Positions 45,241 to 53,121 of a stretch of 64,000 nucleotides of DNA are shown here, piece after piece. The notes below the pieces were generated by a model. The model did no database searches, had not been told where the DNA came from, and saw nothing but the letters and a program-made list of their open reading frames with translations. This stretch comes from Bacteroidales bacterium (GTDB lineage: Bacteria > Bacteroidota > Bacteroidia > Bacteroidales > WCHB1-69): NCBI GenBank assembly GCA_017525245.1, contig JAFXTE010000008.1, positions 62,001 to 126,000 on the forward strand. The letters are read 5' to 3'. The translations under genes were made by a program, and so were the position numbers. Position 1 is the first letter of the stretch. Each line of letters opens with the position of its first letter.

Positions 45241-45993
45241 ATGAATCCATTTATGGTACATACAGGTAAACATGTATTTCATTTTACGAAATTTGAATCT
45301 GCATTGAGAATCATTGCATCCAAATCATTGAAATTTGGTCGTTTTGAGAACATGAATGATATTGCTGAAGCAAAAAGAGATGTTTATGGTATGGTATCTG
45401 CTGATATAATAAATGCTGAGTTATCAAAATATCAATCCATAAGTCTTACCCTGGATGATCCTTCGCACCGCGGTTTTAAAATTGACCCTCTCTGGGGACA
45501 CTATGCACAAGGAGGAAATGGAGCCTGCTTGGTTTTTGACATAGAAAAGTTATCTCAAAAGATGAAAGAACAATTTGAAACAAATGCGACAATTGCACCA
45601 ATCAATTATTCATCTGAGTTTACAAATGCAATTTTCACAGAAGGAGATTCTCAAGAAGCAGTAAGACAGTATATAGAAGATAATCTTGAGGACATCTTCT
45701 TCACAAAATCTCTTGATTGGGAATATGAACAAGAATTAAGAATATTAATCAAAGAAGACGACCTTAATGAGAAATTTATCTATTGGGATGATGCATTAAT
45801 CGCCGTTATACTTTGCCTTCCTAAAGTTTATGATTATAAAGAAACAGCTGAATTCAAAATACTGAAATCAATGTTAACTGATGTTCCAATCCTCCATTAT
45901 ACAACATCTTTGGGAAACAAAGAGTTGCTTGATGAGAATGGGGAAAAAGTATGTGACATTCCTGGAGTGGACTTACAAATACTCTTCGAATAA
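45241..45993 (+). CDS. DUF2971 family protein
   Basis: 250 residues. HFTKFESALRIIASKSLKFG, then FENMNDIAEAK and DPLWGHYAQGGNGACLVFD follow the DUF2971 pattern: an N-terminal tyrosine/lysine region, a MND motif, then a WGHYA...G segment. DUF2971 has no assigned activity but is frequent in defence islands. It has its own promoter and lies between the helicase remnant and MITE copy 2. Confidence 0.75.
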   Translation: MNPFMVHTGKHVFHFTKFESALRIIASKSLKFGRFENMNDIAEAKRDVYGMVSADIINAELSKYQSISLTLDDPSHRGFKIDPLWGHYAQGGNGACLVFDIEKLSQKMKEQFETNATIAPINYSSEFTNAIFTEGDSQEAVRQYIEDNLEDIFFTKSLDWEYEQELRILIKEDDLNEKFIYWDDALIAVILCLPKVYDYKETAEFKILKSMLTDVPILHYTTSLGNKELLDENGEKVCDIPGVDLQILFE

Positions 45994-46137
45994 GGTATGT
46001 TAAATAAACTGTATTCAATTTGTAAATAGCAATCTCTGTTTGATTTTTGCGGTTTGCCTAAATGTTTCCACTACAGCGCATACGTGCCCTCATAAAGGTA
46101 ACTGTTTTTTTTGCGAACGTTAAGCAAGAAAAAAGAG

Positions 46138-46244
46138 AAAAGAGGGTGTGTCAAAAGTCCCAAAAACGGCATTTTTCAATTTGTAACTCTTTGATAACCA
46201 GATAGCGATTTTTGCTAAAACCGACTTCTGACACACCCTCTTTT
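46138..46244. mobile_element. MITE-like palindromic element, copy 2
   Basis: 107 bp bounded by a perfect 16-bp inverted repeat (AAAAGAGGGTGTGTCA / TGACACACCCTCTTTT). The interior (GGCATTTTTCAATTTGTAAC) is clearly related to copy 1 at 41447. The two copies bracket 4.6 kb of accessory genes. Confidence 0.78.
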
Positions 46245-46291
46245 TAGTTGGAATATTAATCTGTTTTATCAAATGTTTGAAATCTGAAGAT

Positions 46292-47476
46292 CTATATTTC
46301 ATTCGGGTTCAACCATGATTCTTCTGGCTTAGCAATCAATCTTGCATTTTGGTATGCCGCATCCAGAGGTAGTATTGTTTCTGGTTCATACATTCGCAAT
46401 TCTTTATTTGGAGTTAGCACTAATGCGAAATCTGGTCTATCACTATATGTTCCTTTAAGATAAATGGGCATCAATAGCTGTATCTTGTCTTCTTGTGGGC
46501 GGTACATTGGAACTATAAATTTATAATTACGCTGAGCTAATGCAACGGCAAAACCGATAGCATTATCAAATTTTGTGGCAAGTTCCTCTGTAGACATAGT
46601 ATGGTATTCTTCAGGAAACCTACGTCTTCGTTCTTCAATAATATGTGTAAATGTGTCGAAATCCTTATCAATCTCCCATGTGGTTTGGAAAATCACCTCA
46701 TTAACATCGTCAAAAAATTGTGGAGGGAGAGCATTTGCGTTTTCGTCAAAGCCCATTTTCCGAAGTTTTAAACGGCCTCCTGAACGTGAAGGATTTTTAA
46801 TTTGCATTTCACCATCTTTACATTCCGCATCTCCTACAACAATGACTTCATGAAAGTACTTATCTAAAAGATTGGTATTAAACATGACGTACTTTTTGTC
46901 CTTCGAGAAAATAATCTTTCCATCACGACCGTCCTGGCTCTCTTTTATTAACCTATTTAATATGTTTTCTAAATAGGATTTTAGAATAGGGTGATTAATT
47001 CCTGATTGTTTGTTCTTGTACTTCCAGGATTCTGGAATTGTGTTCTTTGCAATATCTTCTAAAAACTCAGATCCATCCCAAAATAAATCAAAATACATTG
47101 TTCCGATATTAAAACGACTATCAAGAATCCTCATTTTCTCAAAGTCATTAAGGGTGCCCCACGTTACACCGTTGAAAATGTTTTTGTCCTTGATGAACCA
47201 ACCTAATATTTGTTCCCCTTCTTTATTTAAAAAGGGTACTTTAAATCTGATGTATTTAGCAGAATCTCTATCTATAGGCGTTCCGTCAGGAGTCTTTGTG
47301 TATCCCGCACCATTCAAATACTCAACACTATTTTCGTTGATAGCTATGTCAATGGTTGCTCTATCCACCGGTTGATTTCCTTCAATAATATTTTTTAATT
47401 CGTCAATGTATGTGCCTCTGTTGGCAACATATCCAAGAGAATAAATCCCATTTTTCTGTTTGTTAATGTTTTCCAT
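46292..47476 (-). CDS. DUF3825-like protein
   Basis: 394 residues, no signal peptide. The C-terminal end, with LLMPIYLKGTYSDRPDFALV, then ETILPLDAAYQNARLIAKPE and ESWL, matches the ending I remember for DUF3825 proteins. The middle has WGTLNDFEKMRILDSRFNIG and a phosphate-like loop SRSGGRLKLRK. No activity is known for the family. Its promoter box is at 47520-47527. It lies next to the DUF1016 remnant in the island. Confidence 0.6.
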   Translation of the reverse strand: MENINKQKNGIYSLGYVANRGTYIDELKNIIEGNQPVDRATIDIAINENSVEYLNGAGYTKTPDGTPIDRDSAKYIRFKVPFLNKEGEQILGWFIKDKNIFNGVTWGTLNDFEKMRILDSRFNIGTMYFDLFWDGSEFLEDIAKNTIPESWKYKNKQSGINHPILKSYLENILNRLIKESQDGRDGKIIFSKDKKYVMFNTNLLDKYFHEVIVVGDAECKDGEMQIKNPSRSGGRLKLRKMGFDENANALPPQFFDDVNEVIFQTTWEIDKDFDTFTHIIEERRRRFPEEYHTMSTEELATKFDNAIGFAVALAQRNYKFIVPMYRPQEDKIQLLMPIYLKGTYSDRPDFALVLTPNKELRMYEPETILPLDAAYQNARLIAKPEESWLNPNEI

Positions 47477-47519
47477 ATCCTTTAATGTTTTAGTTATTTG
47501 TATAATGTTTTTTCACCGG

Positions 47520-47527
47520 CAAAAATA
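47520..47527 (-). promoter_or_regulatory. promoter -7 box of the DUF3825-like gene
   Basis: Minus-strand TATTTTTG, 44 bases upstream of the start. Confidence 0.55.
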
Positions 47528-47571
47528 CAACGGTGCCGCGCAACCTATTTTCGCTTGTTTTTCGGTATTTG

Positions 47572-48179
47572 TTATTTGCTCTTCTGTTCCAAAAAGATTT
47601 GTTTTTGCAGCTCTATCTCTTGGCGCAGCTGTTCCTTCGTGGGCAGATAGGTGAGATATTTAGCTTGGAACAATTGTTCGCTGCCATGGAGAACGCTATA
47701 TCGCGCCATATCTTCGCTGGTGTCGGAGCAAAGCAACAAGCCGATGGTGGGATTGTCCCCATCTGTACGCATCAATTGGTCATACATCCTTACATACATA
47801 TCCATCTGTCCCACATCCTGATGTGTTATCTGCTCGGTCTTCAGGTCTATCAAGAAGAAGCACTTCAGGATATAATTGTAGAACACCAAGTCAATATAAA
47901 AATCACCCATATCCGTGCGGATATGCTTCTGTCGGGCCACAAAGGCAAATCCCTTGCCCATCTCCATGATAAAACTTTGCAGATGACTGATGATACTACC
48001 CTCCAGTTCTGTCTCCGTAAAATCAGCATAGGGTTGCACAAGAAACTCTGCCACGCGGCCAAAACTCCGAATTGTGGCCTCGGTGCGGCCACATTTTCGG
48101 ATTGTTGACTCGCTGCGTCAACTATATGGAATTGTTGACTTAACGAGTTGTAACTATGGGTTGAATCTATTTCTGTCAT
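47572..48179 (-). pseudogene. DUF1016 nuclease gene lacking its N-terminal domain, frame-shifted
   Basis: From about 48054 the frame encodes a DUF1016 C-terminal PD-(D/E)XK domain: ELEGSIISHLQSFIMEMGKG, FYIDLVFYNY, then FFLIDLKTEQITHQDVGQMD. The only ATG behind the promoter (48179, MTEIDSTHSYNSL) is in another frame, and a TAG blocks the nuclease frame upstream of residue VAEFL. The whole N-terminal domain (about 150-190 residues) is missing. Two palindromes lie at the junction (48073-48093, 48104-48122). GTG at 48054 could still give a short protein. Confidence 0.7.
48073..48122. repeat. two palindromes at the DUF1016 domain junction (locus 1)
   Basis: TGTGGCC-tC-GGT-Gc-GGCCACA and GTTGAC-tC-GCT-Gc-GTCAAC, each with a 3-base loop and the same single mismatch place, 29 bases apart by centre. 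Related palindromes occur in the other DUF1016 genes. Confidence 0.75.
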
Positions 48180-48202
48180 GTTTCTATCCTTTTTATGAAC
48201 CG

Positions 48203-48210
48203 CAAAAATA
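48203..48210 (-). promoter_or_regulatory. promoter -7 box of the truncated DUF1016 gene
   Basis: Minus-strand TATTTTTG, 24 bases upstream of the ATG at 48179; a promoter has survived although the gene is broken. Confidence 0.55.
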
Positions 48211-48217
48211 CAAAAAA

Positions 48218-49276
48218 TCACAATGCCTGGTATGCTTGAAGTTGGGCGGTCAAACGGTCACGCACTTTCTGCTGAATATCAGTGGGAGAAAGGACCAACA
48301 ACTCTTTGCCGAAAGACGATAATTCCCGGATTAGTTCGTAGTTCTCGATGCACTCAATGGAGAAGAACGCGCCACCGTCAAGCTTTGGGTATTGCTGACG
48401 CAATTCCTTTTCCTTCTCTCCTTTATAATGCCGCTGGGACTCGTGCAAGGGTTTTGTGGCGACATAATCTTTGGAATAGTCGCTGACCCAGAAGAGGATG
48501 GTCTGCAAGGGATTTCCCTCGATGAGCGTCACTCCGATGATGTCCTCGAAACATTCGTTGAGGTCGCCATCATATTCCCTATAAGGACGTGCGGGCAATG
48601 GGACGAACTTGTCCAGGCGGTCGAGGGCGAAGTTGAGTATTTTGCCCGTATCTTCGGCAGCGGCAATTAAATACCAACGACGGTTATACTCCTTGAGCAA
48701 ATAGGGAAAAACCACCACCGAGCGATCAATTTCAGGCGTGTCGAACTTGTGGAAATGCAACTCCACCACCTGCTTCTGCGTGATGGCAGTGAACAACTCA
48801 CCCAGCAGACTCTTTCCTTCCAACGGATTCTTGGTGAACGACACAACTTGGCGACCGGTCTTCACTTTGAGACTTTCCCTGAGCCGTTCCAAACCCTCAA
48901 GATTCGGCAGGCCATCAAATTGTCCAAGGAGGGTGAAGGCTTCGCCAAGAAGGCGCTTCTCGTCATCCGTAAGCTTCTGCGTAAAGATGGAGAACGATGG
49001 ATCCGCATAACGATGGCAACTTTTCTTGACCGTCTTGAGAGTTCGTGGACTTACATCATCAATCTGATAATGCTCTATTTCAGCGACAAAAGGGCTTTCG
49101 TGTTCCAAATAATGAAGGTCAAGTTCAATGGTACGGCGGCTTACATGCTGTTCCCGTTCCTCCAACTCCTCGTTGACCAGACGGCACAAATCTTCGGTCG
49201 AGTAGTTGTGGTAACGGTTCGCCAACAGCTTGTCGAGAATGTAGTAACGTGTGACGGCGTTTTTGTTTGCGGGCAT
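48218..49276 (-). CDS. WYL-domain transcriptional regulator
   Basis: 352 residues. The N-terminal winged helix (about 5-65, YSTEDLCRLVNEELEEREQH and VSRRTIELDLHYLE) binds DNA. The WYL domain (about 170-260) contains EYNRRWYLIAA and a C-terminal WCX-like extension follows. WYL proteins sense nucleotides or nucleic acid and often control defence operons. It lies downstream of the DUF1653/nuclease operon on the same strand, but with its own promoter box at 49299-49306, and may regulate the island. Confidence 0.85.
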   Translation of the reverse strand: MPANKNAVTRYYILDKLLANRYHNYSTEDLCRLVNEELEEREQHVSRRTIELDLHYLEHESPFVAEIEHYQIDDVSPRTLKTVKKSCHRYADPSFSIFTQKLTDDEKRLLGEAFTLLGQFDGLPNLEGLERLRESLKVKTGRQVVSFTKNPLEGKSLLGELFTAITQKQVVELHFHKFDTPEIDRSVVVFPYLLKEYNRRWYLIAAAEDTGKILNFALDRLDKFVPLPARPYREYDGDLNECFEDIIGVTLIEGNPLQTILFWVSDYSKDYVATKPLHESQRHYKGEKEKELRQQYPKLDGGAFFSIECIENYELIRELSSFGKELLVLSPTDIQQKVRDRLTAQLQAYQAL

Positions 49277-49298
49277 AATGTTTCGATTTTTCCGGCTG

Positions 49299-49306
49299 CA
49301 AAAATA
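49299..49306 (-). promoter_or_regulatory. promoter -7 box of the WYL regulator
   Basis: Minus-strand TATTTTTG. Next to it lies the palindromic stretch ATTCGCGAAACCTATTTTCG, with repeated TTTCGCGAAA words that could be an operator. Confidence 0.5.
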
Positions 49307-49376
49307 CGAATAATTCGCGAAACCTATTTTCGCGAAACCAGCAGAGCCGTCATGATTATGGCAGCTCTGCTAATTG

Positions 49377-50063
49377 TTACATCTTCCTAAGCACCATTTC
49401 CGGGACGTATCGATTCTTTGTTTCCATATCACCAAGTCCCAAACGGGGATAAACCATACCTCCGATTCCGGGTATCACTTCGCTGCCTTCGCGTTCGTCA
49501 TCAACGGCAAAGGTGATGAAATGAAATTTGCTGCTGATCTCTTCCGGAAATTCACGCATCAGATTTGGCACGCCATCTTTGTACATCACCGGAGCAAGAA
49601 TGGCTATCTGATCGGGTGTTGTTTTCCCTATCAGCCTGGTTAATTGCGTCTTAACCACGCAGGAAGTGTTGATAATAGATTTGACAATCACCAACAACTG
49701 GCAATCGTTGATAGGCTCTTCGTATGCTTTCTCTATGGGAGATATTTCCACTTTAGAGCCGTCTTCATTGGTGTGGATCACCTCGCGAGAGTTCCAATAA
49801 ACCGATTTCTTCAATTCTCCTTTGCCAAATCCCGATTCCACCCCTGCCGCCAACCAGTCGGCGTCTTCAGAGGCACATACCAACATGGTATGATCGGCTA
49901 AGACCGTTCGATATTCAGACGCCAAGACCTTGCCCAATTCTATACCAAGCGTACGAAACGCTTCTCGGTAATCATTCACATTGGTGCCCTTGTCTGCCAA
50001 AGCATCAAGAGAAGCTTTGATAACAGCTTCATCACCATATTGTAGGTTTTCAAACTTTCTCAT
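49377..50063 (-). CDS. possible phosphoribosyltransferase-like protein (conflict-system type)
   Basis: 228 residues, soluble. QLLVIVKSIINTSCVV at about 122-137, followed by helix KTQLTRLIG and strand QIAILAPVMYKD, resembles the strand-loop-helix PRPP site of PRTases. The usual acidic pair and TGGT loop are, however, replaced by KS...NTSC. If related, it is a degenerate PRTase. It is the last gene of a three-gene operon, 15 bases behind the nuclease gene. The assignment is tentative and the protein may be something else. Confidence 0.4.
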   Translation of the reverse strand: MRKFENLQYGDEAVIKASLDALADKGTNVNDYREAFRTLGIELGKVLASEYRTVLADHTMLVCASEDADWLAAGVESGFGKGELKKSVYWNSREVIHTNEDGSKVEISPIEKAYEEPINDCQLLVIVKSIINTSCVVKTQLTRLIGKTTPDQIAILAPVMYKDGVPNLMREFPEEISSKFHFITFAVDDEREGSEVIPGIGGMVYPRLGLGDMETKNRYVPEMVLRKM

Positions 50064-50078
50064 AAGCCCTCCTTTCTG

Positions 50079-50921
50079 TTATAATATTGCAACCAACTCG
50101 CGTCTCGTGGTTGGTTTTTTATCAATGATTTCCTGTTCTTTTTCATCAGGCCAAGGACAACTACCAGTAAAGTCGCCAAGCCGCCAGTAAAATATTCTTC
50201 CGCTTACACGATAGTGGAGTCCATCAATATTATCCAAGACCTCTCGGCAAGCATCGCTGACTATCCCATCAGAAAAGATGTTCAGATTAAAATATTTTGT
50301 TTGCTCTGCATGAGTGATAATTTCCGACAAGCTCACCCTGTGGTTATTTCCACATCCTCTCCAAACACCAAGGAATACATAGGCCATATCTGCCAGTTCA
50401 TCAACGGTTGCGATATCTCCATTGACTGATATCTGTCGGAGAGCGTCAACAAATTCATCACTGATAAGAATCAATCTGTTCAAATCTTCCTCGTATGGGA
50501 AATACTCAGTGGATGTGTAATCTCGAATACTTTCCGGAATGTTATTTCCCACTTGACTTCCAACCGCAGAATAGACCAATTTCAAGGCAAACGTCTCATT
50601 GCGTTCCCGACAATCTCTTATCTGGTGCTCAAAATCAGATGTAATGGTTCTTTCCGATGATCCTGTGTTCCATGTCAAATTCTGAGTGTTCTTCAACTGA
50701 TGATACACGTTTTTGTCGGGATGAGCAATCAAAAGATCATCGACAAAAGTGTCTTCCAGCTGCGTCTGCAAAGCAACGCCATCCAAAGCCGCTTTATACC
50801 GAGCTATACACGACACTATCTGAAATACCGCATAATAATCTTCATAAAGACCGCCTTTGGCATTGGAGACACCTCCTTGGTGCTTGTTGGCAAGATAAAC
50901 TCTGTCTGCTTCACTTCTCAT
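50079..50921 (-). CDS. Cap4/DUF4297-like dsDNA nuclease candidate
   Basis: 280 residues. The N-terminal third has the order expected of this PD-(D/E)XK group. KGGLYEDYYAVFQI carries Glu 27, LEDTFVDDLLI carries Asp 61/62 and VYHQLKNTQ has Gln 75-x-Lys 77. Cap4-like domains cut double-stranded DNA in antiphage systems. The C-terminal part (about 110-280) shows no known sensor domain. The start overlaps the DUF1653 gene by 11 bases, so the two are coupled. The nuclease call is inference from motif order. Confidence 0.55.
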   Translation of the reverse strand: MRSEADRVYLANKHQGGVSNAKGGLYEDYYAVFQIVSCIARYKAALDGVALQTQLEDTFVDDLLIAHPDKNVYHQLKNTQNLTWNTGSSERTITSDFEHQIRDCRERNETFALKLVYSAVGSQVGNNIPESIRDYTSTEYFPYEEDLNRLILISDEFVDALRQISVNGDIATVDELADMAYVFLGVWRGCGNNHRVSLSEIITHAEQTKYFNLNIFSDGIVSDACREVLDNIDGLHYRVSGRIFYWRLGDFTGSCPWPDEKEQEIIDKKPTTRRELVAIL

Positions 50922-51141
50922 AAGCTTCTTCTTCCGTTATTTCCGTGAAACGTTTTATTATTCGACCATCTCTCTCTACAAAACCATCGAACATCTCTTT
51001 GGGGCGAACCCAAACCTTATGATCGCCATATAGAGCCTGATATACAACAACTAACGCTAACGATTCACTGTCCTGACCAATGACCAGAACCTTGTATATG
51101 CCACCCTTAAAGTGACGATAGTATCGTGTTTTATCAGACAT
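50911..51141 (-). CDS. DUF1653 domain protein
   Basis: 76 residues from the ATG at 51141. The promoter box at 51164-51171 leaves no room for the earlier ATG at 51159. RHFKGGIYKVLVIGQDSESL, then YQALYGDHKVWVRPKEMFDG and RFTEITEEEA, cover the whole DUF1653 pattern. The domain is a small SH3-like beta fold of unknown role. As first gene of the operon, overlapping the nuclease gene, it may be a binding partner or regulator. Confidence 0.8.
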   Translation of the reverse strand: MSDKTRYYRHFKGGIYKVLVIGQDSESLALVVVYQALYGDHKVWVRPKEMFDGFVERDGRIIKRFTEITEEEAYEK

Positions 51142-51163
51142 ATCAATCTTTCTATTCACGGTG

Positions 51164-51171
51164 CAAAGATA
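51164..51171 (-). promoter_or_regulatory. promoter -7 box of the DUF1653/nuclease/PRTase-like operon
   Basis: Minus-strand TATCTTTG, 23 bases upstream of the start at 51141. Confidence 0.65.
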
Positions 51172-51388
51172 AACTTTTAATTAAAACAGGCAGGGAATGA
51201 TGAAAAAATATTCATCCACCAAAAGGTCAGTTGCAATATTGTTGCCGGAAGTTCCAATATTAGTCGTATCATTATCGCGCCAGATCGTAATGATGAACTC
51301 GACGCTCAAGTCAATCTCCGGATTTTTTTCTCATTATCATCACTGTTTAAATACAGCTGCCATATTATGGGCGCGTTTCTTTATGCTA

Positions 51389-51647
51389 AAGAAATTGGAA
51401 AATGGGCTTCGCGTGCCGGAGGCACGATATTCGAATAACCCCACATCAGCGTAACGAAGTGGAGCGCAGTGTGGGGTGACGGCGGCGGCTGCACGTCGAT
51501 GGCGTGTTGAAAACACGCTACTATTAGCGAGTCGAGTAGTGGCGTGCCTCTGGCACGCAGACTTCCGCCGCGCATTCCACCCCACACTGCGGCCTGTCGG
51601 CCTTAGTATGGGGTTACTAAAATTGCGTGCTTCCAGCACGCCCAGCA
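51389..51647. repeat. 255-bp hairpin-rich dispersed repeat, copy B
   Basis: The same element as 37877-38135 with about 95% identity by eye. Its last hairpin is complete (GCGTGCT-TCC-AGCACGC), while copy A has lost two bases of it. It lies between the DUF1653 operon and the DUF1016 remnant. Confidence 0.9.
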
Positions 51648-51652
51648 CCCCC

Positions 51653-51785
51653 TGTTTTTCTCTTCTTTTGTTCCAACTCCCTCGCCGTGCGCTCCACTAC
51701 CTGTTCAAGCTGGTAGGTGGAGACGCCGAGGGGCTTGTTGACCTAATTCGTCAGCAGGTTGCTGACGAATTGGAATGAAGGATCC
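51653..51785 (-). pseudogene. DUF1016 gene remnant (C-terminal tail joined to linker palindrome)
   Basis: Minus-strand codons give NKPLGVSTYQLEQVVERTAR and ELEQ, almost identical to the C-terminus of the intact gene at 53122. Directly upstream lies a perfect palindrome (51745-51771), the kind found between the two domains of intact genes. The nuclease domain between them has been deleted and the join is out of frame. Confidence 0.75.
51745..51771. repeat. perfect palindrome of DUF1016 type (locus 2)
   Basis: AATTCGTCAGCA-GGT-TGCTGACGAATT: 12-bp arms, 3-base loop. Confidence 0.85.
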
Positions 51786-51955
51786 TCCCGGGCGCAAGGG
51801 AGCTTGCTTGCGGATAGCGCACCCCATTTTCTGCAAAAATTCCTCTTTGAAATTTAACAATTGGTAATTTGAATTGTTAAAATATTTTACAAACGCTTGT
51901 TTTCCAGGGCTTGCGAAAATCATACAAAACCCTTGACAAACGGGCGGTTTCGTTG

Positions 51956-51963
51956 TATATTTG
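51956..51963 (+). promoter_or_regulatory. promoter -7 box of the DUF1016 gene at 52054
   Basis: TATATTTG with TTGACA about 20 bases upstream. It rules out an ATG at 51967. Confidence 0.65.
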
Positions 51964-52053
51964 CCAATGGAAGATGGTTGTCTGCAAAGAGGCATGATTT
52001 TACATCTTCCACTCAACGAAAATATATCTTCTCAATTTAAAAATGAAAACATT

Positions 52054-53109
52054 ATGGCAGAAAAAGAAATAATCCAGATGCAGAATAACGACTATGACGA
52101 ATTACTGCTAAGGGCTGTGGCCGTAATTGAGAAAACACGCACTGATGTTGCCCGACACATTGCCATTGCGGCCAGTAACACCTATTGGGAGATTGGCAAG
52201 CTGCTTTATGAGAAGAAACTCGAAAGCAGGCATGGTAGTCAGGTGGTAAAACGGCTGTCGGCAGACTTGAAAAAACGGTTTCCCAAGATGGGAATGTCAC
52301 CACGTAACTTGTGGTATATGAAGACTTTCTTCGAACGATATAAAACAGCAGATGCAAAAGTGCAACGAGCCGTTGCACTTTTGCCGTGGTCGCATAACGT
52401 ATTACTTCTCAGTAAAGATTTGAACGACGAAGATACGTGGTACTATGCGCATGAGAGCACTGAAAAAGGCTGGAACCGCGACCTGCTGTTGAACGCCCTT
52501 AAACTGAAGATGCATGAGTCGAATCTGTCGGCACCTGCTGACAACAATTTCGCATCCTCTTTGCCTGCCGCACAGGCGAGGTATGCCAACGAGGTGTTCC
52601 GCAACGGATATAATCTCGGTTTTCTCGGGGTGACGGAGCCGATATTTGAACTTGAGTTGGAACAGAGGCTTGTCGAAAAGATAAAGCTGTTCCTGCTTGA
52701 ACTGGGAAAGGGTTTCACCTTCATTGGCAACCAACACACAGTGGAGTACAACGGAAAGGAAAGCCGTGTAGATATGCTCTTCTTTCACAGGAAACTGCGC
52801 TGTCTGGTGGCCGTTGACTTGAAGATAGGCGAGTTCAAACCCGAATACGCGGGCAAGATGAACTATTACCTTTCCCTGCTCGACCGCATAGAACGTCAGG
52901 ATGGCGAAAACCCCTCCATCGGCATCATACTCTGCGCAGAAAAGGACCACCTTGACGTGGAACTGGCACTCGAAGGCATCACTAAGCCTATCGGTGTGGC
53001 CGATTATCAACTTATCATCCCCAAGGAGGAACTGAAAAAGACCATTGTCGCCGAAATACGGGCTTTTAACCGAGAACTGAAAATTGAAAATGGCAACAAC
53101 AAAGTATGA
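52054..53109 (+). CDS. DUF1016 / YhcG-type PD-(D/E)XK nuclease
   Basis: 351 residues from the ATG at 52054; an ATG at 51994 in the same frame is possible. The N-terminal DUF1016_N domain (about 10-100) has ASNTYWEIGKLLYEKKLESR and FPKMGMSPRNLWYMKTFFER. The C-terminal nuclease domain (about 185-335) has RVDMLFFHRKLRCLVAVDLK, the D...DLK catalytic pattern. The linker contains a perfect palindrome in frame. The family is linked to DNA processing and mobile or defence elements without a defined role. It converges with a paralogue, 12 bases between stops. Confidence 0.88.
   Translation: MAEKEIIQMQNNDYDELLLRAVAVIEKTRTDVARHIAIAASNTYWEIGKLLYEKKLESRHGSQVVKRLSADLKKRFPKMGMSPRNLWYMKTFFERYKTADAKVQRAVALLPWSHNVLLLSKDLNDEDTWYYAHESTEKGWNRDLLLNALKLKMHESNLSAPADNNFASSLPAAQARYANEVFRNGYNLGFLGVTEPIFELELEQRLVEKIKLFLLELGKGFTFIGNQHTVEYNGKESRVDMLFFHRKLRCLVAVDLKIGEFKPEYAGKMNYYLSLLDRIERQDGENPSIGIILCAEKDHLDVELALEGITKPIGVADYQLIIPKEELKKTIVAEIRAFNRELKIENGNNKV
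52354..52384. repeat. in-frame palindrome in DUF1016 gene (locus 3)
   Basis: GCAAAAGTGCAACG-AGC-CGTTGCACTTTTGC: 14-bp perfect arms with a 3-base loop, coding for KVQRAVALLP just before the PWSHN motif. Confidence 0.9.
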
Positions 53110-53121
53110 GAACAGCGGCAC

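Noticed and set aside
51197-51454. 85-codon open frame on the plus strand
   Set aside because: Its second half is the 255-bp repeat; the first part may contain an older gene fragment but nothing recognisable.
51705-52016. 103-codon open frame on the minus strand
   Set aside because: It reads the DUF1016 remnant in a wrong frame and then runs through promoter DNA of the next gene.
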